From Filosporella fistucella (taxonomy: Eukaryota; Ascomycota; Leotiomycetes; Helotiales), in contig JAQJZZ010000010.1 in NCBI GenBank assembly GCA_030077755.1, positions 5,580,001 through 5,644,000 on the forward strand: a stretch of 64,000 nucleotides of DNA. Reading direction: 5' to 3'. The notes beneath the pieces are model-generated. The model saw only the letters and a list, made by a program, of their open reading frames with translations, was not told the DNA's origin and ran no database searches. Shown here piece by piece: positions 36,982-49,647 of this stretch; positions within the stretch are counted from its first letter, which is position 1, and each line of letters starts with the position of its first letter. Made by a program: the position numbers and the translations under genes.

Positions 36982-38864
36982 ATTTGCGAGTTTGATGCTT
37001 AGAATTTTTAATTAGAAAGAAGATTGTTGTAATCGTGGTTGTTAGATTTGCTGAGGTCTGGCAAGCACAGACGACGAGGATGGGGAGGGCTTATATAATG
37101 GTTAATGGCATTGTCCGCGAGGCTTTGTGGACTTCGAAGGGATTGTTCGGAGAAAGAATTGTGTGGCAAGAATAAGGAGAATCAGGAAAAGTCATAGACC
37201 TTTGTTTGTTTTGCACAATGAGGGTCAATCTCGAGAAAAGGCATTCGGTTAAACATAGCACCTTCTGCCACAGCAAGTGCGTTATTTTGCTTTCAAGTAG
37301 CCGATTACAACCCTTTCTCGGCTGCCTACGCAATCAAGAGCCTAAGGATACCGGACAATGGGTCTTGAAAGGTGGCTCCTCCTTCTGCACGTTCAATCCG
37401 ATAAAGGTTTTATTTCCAGTTTCGGCACCCGGTACATCCGCCTTGGGATATTCGGGTGCGCTTGTCTACCCGATGCGAGATGAAGCATCACTGGTCTGCC
37501 TCCAACTGGCAGCGGAAACACAGCTTGATGGACGACAGTCTTCGGATTGAAATTCACCCCCTTTGACCGATAAGATTTCTCAACAACTTTCAATGATTGA
37601 GTAACAGTTCGGTCATGATTGGATATTTGTAATCGCTGAGAGAAGACAAGACATTGAATACCGGGCCGACAACCCCCGCAGAAGAACTGTAAGAGCCAAT
37701 TAGCAAAAGCCAGCTTTTGCAGCTGCTCAAGAACCTCCCTATCCCGAGAATCCTTTCCGAAGGCTTACAGAAAATTGAAGAGGAAGCTGTAAGATGACAG
37801 ATATACATGCTGCCGTTACGAATGGAGATTCAAGGCAAGTTTGCGATAGGCTGTCTGGAGAGCAGCTCGTGGCTGATGTACCTTGAAACAAAGGTGCATA
37901 TCAAAAACCTGCAAACCATGTCGTCCATTTCCTTTAGAACGTTGACATTATTGCAGAATGCAAGCAATATTCAATTCGAGGCTGATAGTAAACGCAAGGC
38001 ACGCTCCTTACTCTCGTTTCTCTATGAAAATTGTTCTCAAGTGGGGGTTCTCGTCTCATCTCTAAATAGATGGAAACAGGCTGATCAGACGAATAATGAG
38101 ACGATGCACTGAAGCGTTTCAGAAGCTTCTGAAGCGCGGGAGAAGTCCTAGAAGGATAAATAGAAGAGCAGATTTGATTGAAGCAACGGTATATTGATGA
38201 CTGCAGATGACTTGCATACGACATGCATTAGAACCGGAGACACACTTTCATCCGGTCCAGCGTACATGCTCATGATGTCTTTGAACGATCTGGCGGTTTA
38301 CAAAGCCTTGGTTCTGGTGAAAGAATGCAAGATGTTCCTGCATCTTGGTGTTGGGCCGATGACCCGAGATGATTCACTTCGCATCGAATATCTTGAGTTT
38401 GAAGGCAGGTAGGTAGAGTCGCAACCGCATTCTGGGGCCGATGTCCCTCTGCCTCAGCTACTAGAGCATGAGGGATCATACGTTTGGCATCCGGAGCACA
38501 GGATGTTCCAGCCGCAATCGGTCAGCAAGATGTGTTCAGATTTGTCGAAGAGCCGTAACGGATTTGGACTTTGAATGGACATGACGAGGTTGGATCTCAG
38601 GGTGATGGTGATGGGTATGCTCAGTTGCATGTGGGTGTGTGTCTGCTTTTCAAAGCTGCTCCTGCTCCTCGTCCTCCACTCCCCTATTGCCTCCAACGCT
38701 CCTTTATTTGTCGCGGAGATTAAAACGCCGAATATTTGTTTGACTGAAGGTGGTCATGGTCATGGTTATGATGGTAGTGGTAGTGGTGATGGTGGTGGGA
38801 GGATGTTTTGGTAGCCAGTAATAGGGTGGTGTGTAAAGTGGGCGAGACCAGGGGAAAGAAGAAT

Positions 38865-38882
38865 GGTAACGGTAACGGTAAC
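38865..38882. repeat. (GGTAAC)3 hexamer repeat
   Basis: Three perfect tandem copies of the hexamer GGTAAC in intergenic DNA, shortly after a GGT/GAT-rich trinucleotide run. Confidence 0.8.
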
Positions 38883-39988
38883 GAATATTGCGGCACATCA
38901 ATCTACCCTTTCTCATCATCCCTGGGAGTCGACTGAGGGAAGGGGAACCACACGGCGACGGCAGCTAAGAGTGAGCATGCCAGACTGCCATACCTACCTG
39001 GTGAGAGTGAAAGTCTGCACCGCAAAACCCCCACCAAAAGGAAGCCGGCCGGGCAACCTTCTAGAAGAGGGGAAATATGAGCCATCAACTGCCAACACCA
39101 ACAAATATCTCAAGTGCCATTCCATGTAATGTTTAACATTACTTACTTGACTTAACATATCTCAGGACCTCAACATGATCTTGTATTTATGCTGCCCTTC
39201 TATTGTATGAATCTACCCAATCTAGTATCTAGTATTCATTCCCACTGCTGTGTCTGCAGCCTCTTTTCTCTTGATTTGCCTGCAGCGCACCTCCGTACAG
39301 TCAGTCCTTCAAATTTGTCCTCAACCCACCTCCATCTCCTCACGGATCACAGTTCAAGACGGCTCGTTGCGGCCGGGAACCTGCATTTAAGTATCTCGAT
39401 TCTGCTCGCTGCAGACTGCACCTCGACTGTTCTGTATATCTCTTGAGAAGGAGAAGCGCCTATTGTTGTCTCTTTCATCCCTCGTCATTCCTATTCCCAT
39501 ACCCAACTTCCGTTACAATCCCCAACACCAGGTTCTATCCGTGGCGCTCTCCGAGGAGTGGAGCGTCTTGGAATCTTAGCCTCCTGTTGGTGTTTACCTG
39601 CTGTAGTAGCCATTTTGTTGGTGTCCGCCCGCCCCATGCTGATGATCCCAGTGAAGATTCAAGACTGACCCCTTTTCCTAGTGAAGAGGAACCAAATTGT
39701 GTCTCTTTTCTTAGACATTATCCCTACCTTGTCTGGTAAATTGCGAGAAAGGTCCGAGAACCTGTACAATACCTGTTTGCACTCAATAAAACAAACTTCC
39801 TCGCCGCTGAGCTGCATTCATAAAAGTCGATATACCTTGTCCCTTCCCCAGAACCTTATCCCTCTGTCTGTACACCATTTCACAAAATTCTGGTCGAAGA
39901 CACCCCACCACCAAGAGGAGGCTTTGACGATAAAGACGCTTCGACCCGCTCTTCTTTCACTTCACCACACTCATTTTTCACCAGCACA

Positions 39989-41356
39989 ATGGCCGAGAAG
40001 CCATCAGTTCTAATAATTGGCGGATTGGGGTATATCGGACGTTTCCTTGCACTTTACATTCACAAGAACAATTTGGCATCTGAGGTACGGATCGTCGATA
40101 AGGTGTTACCGCAGCTCGCATGGTTGGCTCCGGAGTTCGAGGAGGCATGTTCCAAAGACAAGTTTATGCAAGCAGATGCAAGTAAAGAACGTATGTCTTT
40201 CCAGATTGTTCTTGCTCCTGCATATTAGGATAATACATCTGCGCTAAGTTTTGATAGCACTTGACTGACCCTCAATCTTCAGAGTCTCTCCCCCGCATTT
40301 TCGACCGAACAAATGGAAAGCAATGGGACTACGTATTTAATTGTGGTGGAGAAACACGATATTCACAGGAGGATGAGGTCTACAAAGTGCGATCACTGGC
40401 ATTGAGCGTGGCTGTCGGCAATGAAGCTGCAAAACGGGGTGTGAAGGCATTCATCGAGCTCAGCACCGGCATGGTGTACAAACCAGATTCACAGCCTAGT
40501 AAGGAGGGAGACAAACTGAAGCCTTGGAGCAAGATAGCTGTCTTCAAGTTGCAAGCTGAGGAGCAATTAGCCAAAATAGAAGGGTATGTTAGTCATTGAG
40601 GGAGCTATCCGACAACCATATGTCCTATGGTTATCTCAGTGACTGAGATGGTCTCGGATGTCGAATTGACTTTCATCCCAAATCCCACAGCTGCACAAAC
40701 CAGAAACTGACTCTCACAGGCTGAATCTTGTTATCGTCCGTCTCGCTCATGTCTACGGTGACTACGCCTCCCAATTTGTGGCTACTGCACTTTCGATGGC
40801 TCGGGTCTACCAACACCTCCATGAAGAGATGAAATGGCTATGGACGAAGGACCTGCGAGTGAATACCGTTCATATTTCCGATGTCACCAAAGGCCTATGG
40901 GCAATTGCAGATTGGTATGCTGTGCAAAAGCAGCATGGCTGGGATGTTAAGGCTATGGGGAAGGTTCCAGTCTTCAACATGGTCGATAAAGGACAGACCT
41001 CCCAAGGCGTGATGGCAGAGATAATCGGCCAAATATTCGGAATTCCCACCGGCTTCCAGGGCCAGCTAGTCAGTACATTTGCAAAGCTCAACCTGGACAG
41101 TGTAGTGGACGATGTCAACGACGAAGTTTTAGGACCTTGGGCAGATCTACTTGAGGATGCCGGTATCACAAGACCAGGCCCTCTTACTCCATTCATGGAG
41201 AAGGAGTTATTGAAAGACACAGATCTGAGCATGGACGGAAGCAGATTGGAGAAGGTCGTAGGCTTCAAATACGATAAGCCTAAGATCACCAAGGAGCTGG
41301 TCCAAGACATGATTGACAGCTACACTCGAATTGGATGGTGGCCAGTCGCAAAGTAG
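39989..41356 (+). CDS. NAD(P)-dependent epimerase/dehydratase-like SDR, atypical active site
   Basis: Extended short-chain dehydrogenase/reductase; substrate unknown. Exons 39989-40190, 40283-40583 and 40720-41356 give 379 aa. The Rossmann glycine motif GGLGYIGRFLA is near the N-terminus, with an acidic residue (RIVDK) at the end of beta-2 favouring NAD. FNCGGETRYSQ, then FIELSTGMVYKP, and later VNTVHISDVTKGLWA follow the family plan. The active-site line expected as YxxxK instead reads IAVFK, so the catalytic Tyr is missing at its usual place; a Tyr in VYKP nearby might substitute. It may be a degenerate reductase, an NAD-binding regulatory protein or an enzyme with shifted residues. The first intron follows GAA C|GTATGT; the C-terminus ends GWWPVAK. 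Confidence 0.85.
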
Positions 41357-42698
41357 AAGATCTCTTATCTCTTTACTTGCCACCACCATGAATGAAGACA
41401 CGCAGCACAGCACAGCATTGAAGCACATGTACCTTTTCCTTGATCCAGCAAGCAAAACCGCGCAGCGATAAAACACCCCAACGAATAACGATGACGAGAG
41501 TAACGGACGAGCACAGATTGATACCTCATCCCTTTCCGCAACAAACAAAAGTCTCTTTCCTTCTTTGCCTCCGCCAACCACCCTTTCCTTTGTCAGACTC
41601 ATCTTGCATGGCGAGGTTGTATGTATACGTGTATTGTAATACTAGGGAAGGACGGCCTCTTAACGAATCATTGATTCATATCTCTTGCGTGGAACGCGGC
41701 ATTTTATTTAATACTATCAACCTTCCTAATTCACACTAAATCAAATCATTCTTCCTATCCGTGCTTATATTTATCGACCTCATCAATGACTCGTACTTTT
41801 TTTCCTTTTCGCTAATACATCCCCTCAATCTCAACCCAGAGATCCAGATCATGCAACACCCGTCTAGTTGCATCAAGACCCTTATCGACGACATCTCTCC
41901 CCCTCGCTGCTCCCGAGGGAAAAAGAAAAAACCCGCACACACTTTTCTACCAACTATCTCATATCTATACGATGCGCCAGTCGCCATTGGTTCTATCACT
42001 TCTCCCTGTCTCACAGCGGGAACGGAAGCGTTCTAGAGCTCAGGCTACCCGGGTTCCTGGGTCCGGTTTCTCGGCTGCTTGTGTCTTGCGTGTGATATGA
42101 ACCCTTGATTGTGGGCTATGAAGATCATGCGGAAGATTTGAGCTTAAATGGAGGGGAGTATGTTGGTGGTACTTAGGAGCTAATTCAGTGCTATAGATAT
42201 CCTGTTGCCAAGTTTGAATACGATGAGATGTGAAGGCGTAACATGAGAAAAGCAAGAACAAAAGGAAGAGGGGGAAGTGAGGGAAGAGTAAGTTGTTTTG
42301 GTTGCCTTTAAGAACGGAAATTCCTCTGCGGTGTCACTGAATTGTTAATTAGGAATTAGGAGCTCAAAAAGGACTAGGAAAGCAAGATCAAAATCTCGTA
42401 TTATTATCAACGTCGTAGGACGCCATATCCATGAATTCTAGTAAACAAAGAATCTAGCGTATCGCTTTCATTATGCCAATGCGCCTGAGCGCTCGGCTCT
42501 CTATCTCAGAGCAGAATGTAACCTCCAATGCGGTTTCCAGGATTCCTGTGTGTATCATGGAGCCAATTATCGTTATTACCAATGCCGCCTCCAGTAACAG
42601 AGGTCTAATCGCTCGCTTGTATGTATCATAGCACCATTACATTCATATGTACCGTATGTCGCGTTTCACGATGGCTTCGCAAGTAGCGCAAAGCTGGC
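41357..42698. other. Convergent spacer between SDR and Fun30-like genes
   Basis: 1.34 kb between two 3' ends. Several short frames exist on both strands but none has a motif or plausible start context. Probably long 3' UTRs and spacer. Confidence 0.5.
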
Positions 42699-45600
42699 TT
42701 ACAAGAGCATCTCGTCATCTCCATCTCCATCTTCACCGATGGCAATCATCTCCTGTGCCTTCCTCTTTGGTGAGCGTTTGGAAGGAGCTGTGAGTTGGTC
42801 GAGAATGGATGACTTCTTGCGTCGAGGCAACTCCTTCTTTGGAAGCTCTGGCTCCTTCTTTTGCTCCACATCACCATCTTTCTTGGCTTCAGAGGATTCC
42901 TTGTCACTGCCCGAACCCTCCAGAGACTGCAAAAGCATTTTCGAAACGGCTTTCTCACCAGCTGCCTCGGCCTTTGCATCATCCTCATTTTCGCCAGCCA
43001 CACCTCGATCGAGCATGAGCTTACTCTGGCCGAGAGCATATATTTGCTCTTCGACGGTACCTTTGGTGACTAGTCTGACGACCTCGACCTCCCGGGTCTG
43101 ACCAACACGGTGAGCACGATTCTCAGCTTGACGGTCGTCTTGGGGATTAAAGGAGCCATCGAAGATGATAACCTTGTTGGCATACATCAAATTGATACCA
43201 GTTCCCCCGGCTTTGGTCGTGAGCAAGAACACGGTAATACTTTCATCATCTCGGAACGTATCAATGAGGGTTTGGCGCTCGTCGATCTTAGTGCTGCCAT
43301 CAATACGAGTATAGTGAATCAAGGATGTGTTAAGAACTGCCTCAAGGATGTCTAGAACAAGTGAGAATTGAGAGAATATCAAAACTCGGTCACCGTTCTC
43401 CTTGTATTCCTTTACAAGCTTCACCATGGCTTCAACTTTTCCGGAATCCATCCATGCAAGGTTTGGAACATCGAAGGAGCGAATGCATGGAAAGTCACGG
43501 CACCATTGATGAAGCCAGAAGTCGGAACCGTTGCGCATCTCCTCAATCAGATGTGCACGCTTTGCAGTGGCTGGGAAGTGCTCAGGTTCTTTCTTGCGAA
43601 GAATATCTGCCATCTTCTCGATCTTCTCGTTGGTAAAGTGTCTGCGGAAAAGCATAGGGTGTATGGAAGCTTTTCGCAGTTGCATCAGAGGATTGTTTTC
43701 GTCAGATTTGGGAATCTTTCCACCTTCGACACGAATCCGAGCTCGCTCCTTTGCCTGATCAAGATGGCCATCGTAGATTTCCTTTTGTGCCTTGTGTAAA
43801 GTGGCATATTCGACTCGGCAGGTCTTTGCTGGTAAATGCTTTAGAACTTGATCCTTCTTTCGGCGAAGAACGAACGGTGTGAGCATGGATCGAGCACGAG
43901 CAATTCTCTGTGCAGATAGGAGGGCAGCGTGGTTCGAATCGGATGTTGTAGCCTTTGCCTTGAAAATGAAGTTCAGCTCATCTTCCAAATCCTTAAAGAC
44001 CTCTGGAAGAATGAAACCAAGAAGAGCGGCCAATTCTTGCAAGTTGTTTTGCAATGGTGTTCCAGTCAAAAGAAGACGCAATCGAGCTGGGATCTTGATC
44101 AAGCTTTGGTATCTTTGGGATTTGACGTTCTTCAACATGTGACCCTCATCATAAACACAGACCTAGCTCTTATTAGTGAACATAACATAATCCAAACAGC
44201 CACACTTACATCTGGGTTCAGTCTCCGCATGAACTTGTTGTCTTCCTTTTTGTTAGCCATGTCATATGTGGTAACAATAACATTGACATGATCACGGCTC
44301 CCAAGGATCTGTTCAGCCATCTCTGCTCGCTCCTTTTGAGGACCTAGATGAAGTCAGCTTTACAACGATTTTGGTTTAGTAGAGTACAAACCATGATACG
44401 GTTCAACAGCCAGCTGCGGAGAAAACCTCTGGAACTCCCGCAGCCAGTTCTCAAGTGTTGAACCAGGGCAGACGACCAAATGAGGGCCCTGGTTTCCAGT
44501 TTCGACTAGATGAGTCAAAAAAGCAATGACTTGGCATGTCTTTCCGAGACCCATTTCATCTGCTAGAATGCAGGACAACCTGTGCCTGGACATCAAAGCC
44601 AGCCAGTTCAAACCAACGACTTGATAATCTTTCAGGACACAATCCTCCGCCATCATCTCCGGCTTCTTCAAGAATTGGATATTAGCTCTCTTTCTTGTGC
44701 TCGAAATGATTTTGACATCATCATCGCCGATATTCGATGGACTGCCACTGCTTGGAGTGCCAATGCCGGAATCTCGATCTTCGTCAAAGGATGTCATTTG
44801 TAATTCACCACTTCCCTTAGCAGCACCGAAAACGTCGAATCCCCAACTCTGCATCTCCAGGCTGAGCGGCTTTCCTAAATCTCCACATTTCTTGACCAGA
44901 GTATCAATAGCCTCATAGCCTTGAAACATTTCCAATGCCGTATCAACGATACGATCACCAATCGGAGCTCTTGTACTCTTCTTTCCACTCTTTAAAGGCT
45001 TAGAATTCTCCACGGTTCTTGCAGCATCCAGGTGCTTAAATGGACGGGCAGCGAGCATGATCTCTGCAATGTCCTTATTTATATTGGTAAGCTCAACTAG
45101 ATCCTCAACCTTGCATGTGTTCAGATACTTCAAAACCTTTACTCCAAGCTCTGGGTCTTCTGCCTCCGAAATAGAACCTTGACCGGAGTCGGAATCGTAG
45201 GAGTCGTAATTGAGTACAACAGGCGAGGCTGGTTTGAGAGGTGAAGAGATTGCAGGGATGGCTGGAGATGATGGATTTCTGCGACCTTGAATAAGACGCT
45301 TTTTGGGTTGTTTAGGCGGGGTTGAAACTTGATTTTTGGGTTGGAAGGTTTGCGTGGAGGAGTATCTATCCTTGATTGATTGCAATGGGCCGTTGAGACC
45401 TCTCTTCATTTGAGGCTCTGACTTCTTGGCTGGGCTCGAATCTTCATCATCTGAAATGATAAAGTGTTCTTGAGGTGGCGGTCCGCTGGCAAGGAGATTT
45501 ATGGCATCATCAAGGTTTCTGTTGCAGGCTATCAGAGCATTTTGTGCCATGAGGACAGAAACACTTGGTAAGACTACTCTAACCTGAACAATTTTGACCC

Positions 45601-46363
45601 GCAGGTCTGAATCAATACCAGGTGAGTTGAGGTTGATATCAGAAACAGGTCGGGCTCTGTCCGGTCTTGCTTGAGTCTGAAACCTTTGAGTGCTTCCAGG
45701 TTGCCGTGGCTGATATGCCGCATTCTGAACTATATTGTGGAAAGCAGAGTTGCCATTGACTGCTGGCTTGGAAGTTGAGGCACCAAAAGAGCTGTGTGCG
45801 CTTTTCGCAAACAAAGATGGCTTGATATCAACACTTTTCATTCGACTATCCTCGTCTGAGCTTCCACCTTGAAATCTTGGTCCGTCGTCTTCGTCATCAT
45901 CAATTGTGATTACGGTTCTGGTAGGAGGTTTCGAGACAATACCAGCTGGAGGTCTGTATGCTGTGCCTGCGGGCGCCATGCTCATAGCCACATTTCTTGG
46001 GGGATAAACAAGTGGTTGAACTGGTCGTGCGATGACTTGCGGCTTTGCACCAGTGTCTCGTTGAGCTGTGAAGGGAGAGGATGCAGGGACCTGAACAATT
46101 GTGCTTGGAGTTGCAGGTGGGCTCGAATTTGGTACGCCGCCATCGAGAATTTGGGTAGGTTGGGTTTGAAAGTAATTGCTTGGGGTATCGGGTATAAAGT
46201 TTGCTAAGAGTTCGTCTCCACTGTCGTTCTCTGAGTTGTATGCGCCAGTGTTGTGTGCGGAGTTAGATGTCGAGGTATAGCCAGATTGGGTCTTTTGTCT
46301 CTTGACTGCTGGTGAGCCTGGGACTAGGGAAGGGATGTTCGCAGCTCCAGGATTGAACGCCAT
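42699..46363 (-). CDS. SNF2-family chromatin remodeller, Fun30/SMARCAD1/Fft3 type
   Basis: ATP-driven nucleosome remodeller; in yeasts this subfamily keeps heterochromatin and aids DNA end resection. Exons 46363-44392, 44343-44210 and 44162-42699 give 1189 aa. The N-terminal ~270 residues are Ser/Pro-rich. A CUE-like helical segment follows (VSVLMAQNALIACNRNLDDAINLL), then a helical region before the ATPase. Motor motifs: LADEMGLGKT (~601-610), VVCPGSTLENW, YDEGHMLKN (the DEAH/DEGH box), LLLTGTPLQNNLQELAALL, and C-terminal LLTTKAGGTGINL with AENRAHRVGQTREV. The tail is Lys/Glu-rich with KRSPKRKAQE. The ATG at 46363 (MAFNPGAANIP) is used because the frame upstream begins with TTG. Divergent from VMA21. 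Confidence 0.92.
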
Positions 46364-46890
46364 GATGCGCGGTTGAGACAATGTGCTATTGCCTCAAGTT
46401 GTGGTTGATGTAAAGAGGATGTCGGAGGGAGCAAAGCTGGAAATATTCGTACGGAAATTTTTCGAAATATTTTAAAGTGAATTCGAAGTTGACGTTGAAG
46501 TTCACTTTTCCAAGGGCAAAGTAAATGTATCAACGCACCCACTTGCAGCCCCGCCGCTGCTAAATCGTAAGATTGTATTGTTCAACCCAGTAAAAGATAG
46601 TCCAAGAACGTTGCAGAATATCCAGAGTGCAAAAAAACCGAAGTGTGTATGTCGAAGGTGCCTTTGTGGGGTTGTTGGAGTTGGGGAATGTAAAGAAAGT
46701 ATTGTGACGATTGGGTTGCCAAAAAAATCGCGCTAGCAGGCACTTTACGCCTTTACGCGTGCGGCAGGCGCGACACCTCGACCGCGCAGTCACCAGCCTA
46801 GCAGCCTCATCCAACCCTTTTCAAACAACCCAGGGTCTGTCCGGACAACAGAATCAGCAAAGTAAACACACCTGGCTACCTACAGACAAT
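46364..46890. promoter_or_regulatory. Divergent promoter of the Fun30-like gene and VMA21
   Basis: A 527-bp spacer with two divergent starts. It contains an ACGCG cluster near 46750 (CCTTTACGCCTTTACGCG), which would suit an MBF-like factor, though this is only a motif resemblance. Confidence 0.35.
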
Positions 46891-47341
46891 ATGGCTTCAA
46901 GAAGGATTGTATCAACAGAGAAGTCGATTCTGGAGAAGGACGACAAGGTTTTCTCACAGGCACCTGGTGAGAAGAGCAATATCGCACCAGCAGTTCCCGC
47001 GTGAGTCTCCCAGCTTCTACCAGTCACATGGACTAATCAATTCACAGGCATGTGATATATAAGCTCTTGGGATTCACACTGGCCATGGTAGTTGGCCCTA
47101 TTGGCTCTTATTTCTTGACGTTAAATACATTATTTGGAGGTTTGCTTTCCCTTTGCCAGCCCTCGTTGATTCAGACATACTAACAAGTGGGGTAGGAAAC
47201 TCAACATATGCTGGAGCATTAGCTGCAATCATGGCAAATGTGGTCTTGATCGGTTATGTCATTGTGGCCTTCCAGGAGGATCAGAGTGAAGCTCTGGAAG
47301 CCGCGGAGAATGAGAAGAAGGAATCGAAAAAGGGAATTTGA
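46891..47341 (+). CDS. VMA21: V-ATPase assembly factor VMA21
   Basis: Small ER membrane protein that escorts assembly of the Vo sector of the vacuolar proton pump. Exons 46891-47000, 47048-47139 and 47196-47341 give 115 aa. Two hydrophobic segments: [21 protein letters not shown], with the start of exon 2, and [20 protein letters not shown] in exon 3, joined by a short TLFGGNST loop. The N-terminus is polar ([19 protein letters not shown]) and the cytosolic C-terminus is charged, ending KKESKKGI. That end is Lys-rich, resembling dilysine ER-retrieval signals, but not an exact KKXX. Topology and length match the family. Confidence 0.9.
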
Positions 47342-47842
47342 TCATGTGATACCAGCGCCCTCTTTCACGGAAGCCGTGCAGTTTACTCATTGAAGGAAGT
47401 GGAATGGTTGCAAATCAAACAACAGAAGCACAACGTCAAGCCTTGGCGATTTACACAAACTCATTTCAAGACATACTCGAGGGCCGGAATCAAATTCATG
47501 GTCTTGGATTTAACTATGCAAACAAATGATGTAGTAAGTACATTATGTGAAATAGTCAAAGGAGCTTCCGAAAAGGAGAAAATCAAGCCAATAAAAAGCT
47601 TCTGATTGTGCCATTTAAAAAATCCATTCAATTCTGCGAAGAGTGGTATCTCAAGCATCACATTTCCAACCACTTTCATCGGAAGTGTAAACCATGTATT
47701 TGGTCCTGAGCCCATATCCTTATTACGCCCAGCATGCAAATCCAACCCACTGCTCCATAATCTGGAGACTTGAGACCCTTCATGAAATCGTTAATACTCT
47801 CCATGCCCCATCTTTTCAATACAAATTAGTTTTCAAACGCCA
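47342..47842. other. Convergent spacer after VMA21
   Basis: 501 bp of opposing 3' flanks. A 71-codon plus-strand frame (47390-47605) shows no motif and is probably spurious. Confidence 0.5.
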
Positions 47843-49647
47843 CTACGACTTGCTGAAACGTTTTCCGAACCACGATTTCCTCTTCTCGGCCGGCGCAGGA
47901 CGCTGCTGGCCATAACTCTGGGGCCCAGGATTCCCACCATTAGCGCCAAGCTTTATTGGTACCCTCTGGACGCTCTCTTTCCTTGGAACTGGAGGAGGCC
48001 CTTGATTTTGATAACCGTTCCCTTGCCTCTGTGCGCCATTCGCACTGTTGGCAATATACTCGTTTTGCAGCCCGCTTCCGGGAGGTAACATCTGCGGATT
48101 GGTTCCAAATCCGTTGAATCCATAAGCTTCACCGGGGTCTTTCATGGGCATAGGCGCAATGCGATCTACGGAGCTATTCTCGCTGCTAGGGTCTGTAGAA
48201 TAGCCTGCAGGTTCAGCTGAACTTCCACCACTCCCTGAAGCCGTAGTTACTGTCTCATAGGACTGTTGATTTCCAGAAGCTGGATAAACCCCTTGGCCAT
48301 TATTGAAATGTGGTTCAGATGCTGTCCGAGGGTATCGCGCACGATTGGGATAATACCCATTGGCAGGGCCTACATTATCCTGGACGGTGTAAAAGCTTTC
48401 TGGTCTTGTCATTCCATTTTGCCTCCCATCGACGTAACTCTCTGGTCTATAAGACTGCGAGCGTCCCCCATAATAGCTGTTCTGCGGATATCGAGGTCTG
48501 TCATCCGTTGTAACCTGCGTTCCTGAAGAAAATGTTAGCGTATCGTCACGAAAAGAGGTGGGACCAGCTAAGATAGGAGAACGGAAGCGATCCCGAGAAA
48601 TGGTTGGAGGGAGATCGCCAAGCCACTGGTTTGGCACTAGCCACAGGATCCTGCAATTTGCATCGAATTCTGAGATTACCATAGCGCCAACATGTGCGAG
48701 CTACAGTCCTCAGGAGCGCCCAGGAGGCAGACCCAGGAAGGTAGAAGAGAGCATCGCACAGGTGTGCTGTTGTTTTTGCGCCGCAGAATGCGTCTTCTCA
48801 TCCGATCGCCCGTAAGAGTAAGAAGATTTTTGTGGGCTCTGAATGACGTCGGAGATAGCTCTGAGATGGTAGTATGAAATGCCGTCGCCTTTCCCATCTA
48901 ATTTCATCTGGTTCAAACAGCCAATTGAGGGAGAAACCAAATCAATGAAAATTCCATTCTGGAAATATGAACCTACCTCCATAGTAACTGCTTCGACGGT
49001 TGTAACTTGATGGTCCGTCTGATTCTATAACATAAAGAGAGTCAGCAACATGTCTCCCAAATGCGTCTTCCACATTGAAGCTTCAAGGAAGTCTGACCGG
49101 TGCGTATGTATGATTTCCGCGAATAATTACCATCGATAGCAGCTTCGAAAGATCGAATTGTATCTAGAGGTCTCTCCCATCGACTTCTTGTAGGATTCGA
49201 ACGGTCAGGATCGGCTGCAAACAGAGAGTGGTCAGTCACGTCGAGAATGAAACGGATTTGAGCAAACCAACCGATAGGATTCCCTTGATTATCTCGATGT
49301 TGGATAGCTCGAATAGATGCCAATGAAGACTTCACACCACTTGCAACCGCAGCTATCGATAATCATCAGTCTCAGAGCAAGATGACGGCGCCGTTGAGGC
49401 GCTCCTGACGATTGGAATTGTACTCACAGGGCTCTGCCTCTGTAATTGCCATGGATGGATCGGCTTTTGATTGCAGACGTCTTGATTCCTTCTCTTCGTG
49501 TGTTTCATGGAGATCTATCTTTTGACCGCCACTGCCACTGCTTTTGTGGGAATGAAAACTGAAAGTCGACTTTGCGCGCTGTCGTCCTTGTCCAGGTCTT
49601 TCATACTGGCCTGGGGCGACAGGCAGCGGGTGATTATGAGAAGACAT
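47843..49647 (-). CDS. DUF2406-like fungal protein
   Basis: Function unknown; by pattern it resembles the fungal DUF2406 family (family assignment from memory, not searched). Five exons: 49647-49428, 49352-49272, 49214-49098, 49024-48977 and 48522-47843, giving 381 aa. The conserved half holds GQKIDLHETHEEKESRRLQSKA-like sequence, KSSLASIRAIQHRDNQGNPI, and NPTRSRWERPLDTIRSFEAAIDG. From about residue 165 the protein is Tyr/Asn/Pro/Ser-rich and likely disordered, ending in a basic KSWFGKRFSKS. Intron 4 is 454 bp, by far the longest in this window. The acceptor of intron 3 is ambiguous between two AGs six bases apart (adding or dropping two residues). The first exon starts at the only suitable ATG. 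Confidence 0.78.

Larger units (their letters stand above)
35977..39988. other. Long spacer, 4 kb, upstream of the SDR gene
   Basis: Apart from a small frame at 36877-36981 (listed) I see no gene. It includes a GGT/GAT-rich trinucleotide stretch near 38748-38810, three GGTAAC hexamers at 38865-38882, a near-perfect 22-bp palindrome at 38115-38136, and a C/T-rich block from about 39190 to the SDR start that is probably promoter and long leader. Short frames inside that block could act as uORFs if transcribed. Confidence 0.5.

Noticed and set aside
37206..37550. 114-codon plus-strand frame
   Set aside because: No motif, no splice support and irregular composition; likely chance.
46364..46381. 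Start of the Fun30-like protein six codons upstream
   Set aside because: That codon is TTG; the first real ATG is at 46363.
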